From: a virus
IMG/VR virus record: IMGVR_UViG_3300042565_000743
Coordinates: 1 to 22,592 of that record
Reading direction: 5' to 3' (one strand)
Length of the DNA stretch: 22,592 bases
The notes beneath the pieces were generated by a model. That model was not told the origin of the DNA and searched no databases. It saw only the letters and a program-made list of their open reading frames with translations. Positions 21,553 to 22,592 of this stretch are shown here, in pieces. The number at the start of each line of letters is the position of its first letter. The first letter of the stretch is position 1. A program made the translations under genes and the position numbers.

Positions 21553-22592
21553 TTCAGTGCCTCCAAGGCCAGTTGGGAAAGGGATTGCTTGTCGTGCAGC
21601 GCCGCCCAGATCTTCTGATCCACGGTGTCTGCAGTCAGCAGGACGTAGTTCCACACGTCACGCGCCTGGCCGCTGCGGTGCAGCCGTCCGATGGTCTGCT
21701 CGTACAACTCCAGCGACCACGGCAGCGACAGCCAGATCATGTGACAGCCGCCGTGCTGTAGGTTCAGCCCGTGCCCGGCGCTCTTGGGATGGATGGCCAG
21801 CAGCCGCACCTGGCCGGCGTTCCAACCCTTGATGACGTCCCACTTCTCATCCATCGCCGCCAGCGTGGGGTAACGCCTGCGCAACTCGGCCAACTCCTCA
21901 ACGTAGTTGTAGACGACGATGGTGTTGGCGTGCTGGTTCTCCGACAGGATGTCGTCCAGCGCGTCGAACTTGTGCGACGACAACCAGCGCGGACCGAAAT
22001 CGGTGTACAGGAACCCGCTGGACATCTGCTGCAGCTTCTGCGTGACCACCGCGGCGTTCTGCGCGATGGTCGTCTCGCTGCCGAACTGCAGCACGAAGTC
22101 CTTCTTCATCTTCTTGTAGTCGTCCATCGCCATGCTGCAGGGCATCTCCACCGTGTGCAGCGGGGGCAGCTTGTCCTTGTACTCGCCAGGCTCTAGCACG
22201 TAGGTGGCCGGCTTGATGCGCTGCATCACGGCAGGCAGCGAGCCCGGCCGGGGCTCCCATTCGGTGTGCGTGCCGCGGTTGTTTTGGTAGAAATACTGCT
22301 GCATGAACGCGCCCTTGCTGCGGCCCAGCAGGCTCTGGTCGATCACCTTGCACTGCCCGAACACGTCCTCCAGCCCGTTGCTGGTGAACGAGCCGGTCAA
22401 ACCCCAGCGGATCTCGACGGACTTGATGACCTTCTCAAAAGCCTTGAAGCGTTTGCCTGACGGGCTCTTCAGCCGCGTCAGCTCGTCGAACACCACCGCA
22501 TCAAACTCCACGTCCTGCTCGGCCAGCCACTGCAGGTTGTCGTAGTTGGTGACGATGACGTCAGCGTCACTGTCAAGTGCTGCTTTACGCTG
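21549..22592 (-). CDS. SNF2-type (superfamily 2) helicase, 5' end outside the window
   Basis: The frame is open to the right edge, so a GTG at 22511 is not the true start; upstream codons continue with a DADVIVTNYDNLQWLAEQ stretch (motif Ia/Ib area). Visible motifs are motif II as VVFDELTRLKS, motif III as WGLTGSFTSNGLEDVFGQ, motif V as HPKSAGHGLNLQHGG, and motif VI as YEQTIGRLHRSGQ, which contains the QxxGRxxRxGQ signature of SNF2 proteins. Motif I (ATP-binding Lys) must lie outside the window. Phage members are thought to act in DNA replication, recombination or annealing. Motif II has DELT rather than DEAH, a variation seen in phage SNF2 proteins. The gene heads the leftward operon in this window. 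Confidence 0.88.
   Translation of the reverse strand, partial: QRKAALDSDADVIVTNYDNLQWLAEQDVEFDAVVFDELTRLKSPSGKRFKAFEKVIKSVEIRWGLTGSFTSNGLEDVFGQCKVIDQSLLGRSKGAFMQQYFYQNNRGTHTEWEPRPGSLPAVMQRIKPATYVLEPGEYKDKLPPLHTVEMPCSMAMDDYKKMKKDFVLQFGSETTIAQNAAVVTQKLQQMSSGFLYTDFGPRWLSSHKFDALDDILSENQHANTIVVYNYVEELAELRRRYPTLAAMDEKWDVIKGWNAGQVRLLAIHPKSAGHGLNLQHGGCHMIWLSLPWSLELYEQTIGRLHRSGQARDVWNYVLLTADTVDQKIWAALHDKQSLSQLALEALK

Noticed and set aside
1-22592. tRNA genes, CRISPR arrays, IS elements, integrase or attachment sites
   Set aside because: No cloverleaf, regular spacer-repeat pattern, transposase/integrase motif or flanking direct repeat was recognised by eye; intergenic space is too small for most of these.

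Overview
The window looks like part of the genome of a tailed phage or prophage with a P22-type (short-tailed, podovirus-like) virion. The host is probably a Gram-negative, GC-rich proteobacterium. A Burkholderiales host in a freshwater setting is my best guess: the leftward genes contain the EPVAW...PLYTHPP accessory cassette common in prophages of that order, and several structural genes resemble types I know from aquatic phages. These assignments come from recognising motifs and gene order, not from a database search.

Layout. Positions 3-19774 are one long rightward block of virion and lysis genes. (a) 3-1798: small structural or unknown genes; the first is cut by the left edge, and a 46-residue gene lies at 844-984. 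(b) 1807-6272: a block of fibre/adhesin-like genes: a GGTG-repeat fibre protein, two glycine-rich paralogues flanking a 167-residue beta-rich protein, and a 122-residue aquatic-phage protein. (c) 6341-9349: scaffold, P22-type coat protein and two small beta-rich proteins, separated by GC-rich hairpins and preceded by a possible promoter. (d) 9378-12364: a 64-residue protein, a gp4-type tail adaptor, a gp10-type DNA-stabilisation/hub protein, and a 186-residue protein in the slot where P22 keeps its needle. (e) 12368-14600: a beta-helix tailspike and a small companion. (f) 14602-18929: three ejection-protein candidates with sizes and order like P22 gp7-gp20-gp16. (g) 18926-19774: a lysis cassette made of a one-helix membrane protein, a GH108 endolysin and a two-helix holin.

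Positions 19710-22592 hold nine leftward genes: a SNF2-type helicase cut by the right edge, then seven small accessory genes, and finally a winged-helix protein whose end overlaps the holin gene tail to tail. Seven of the eight leftward junctions are 4-base ATGA or GTGA overlaps, so this looks like one translationally coupled early/accessory operon.

How it works together: scaffold and coat build the procapsid. The gp4/gp10-type proteins close the portal and carry the tailspike, which probably binds or cleaves surface glycan. The three internal proteins are expected to be expelled to carry DNA across the envelope, and the endolysin and holin release progeny. The portal, terminase and most replication genes are not in the window. 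No tRNA, CRISPR array, IS element, integrase or attachment site was seen, and no stretch over 300 bases lacks a gene.
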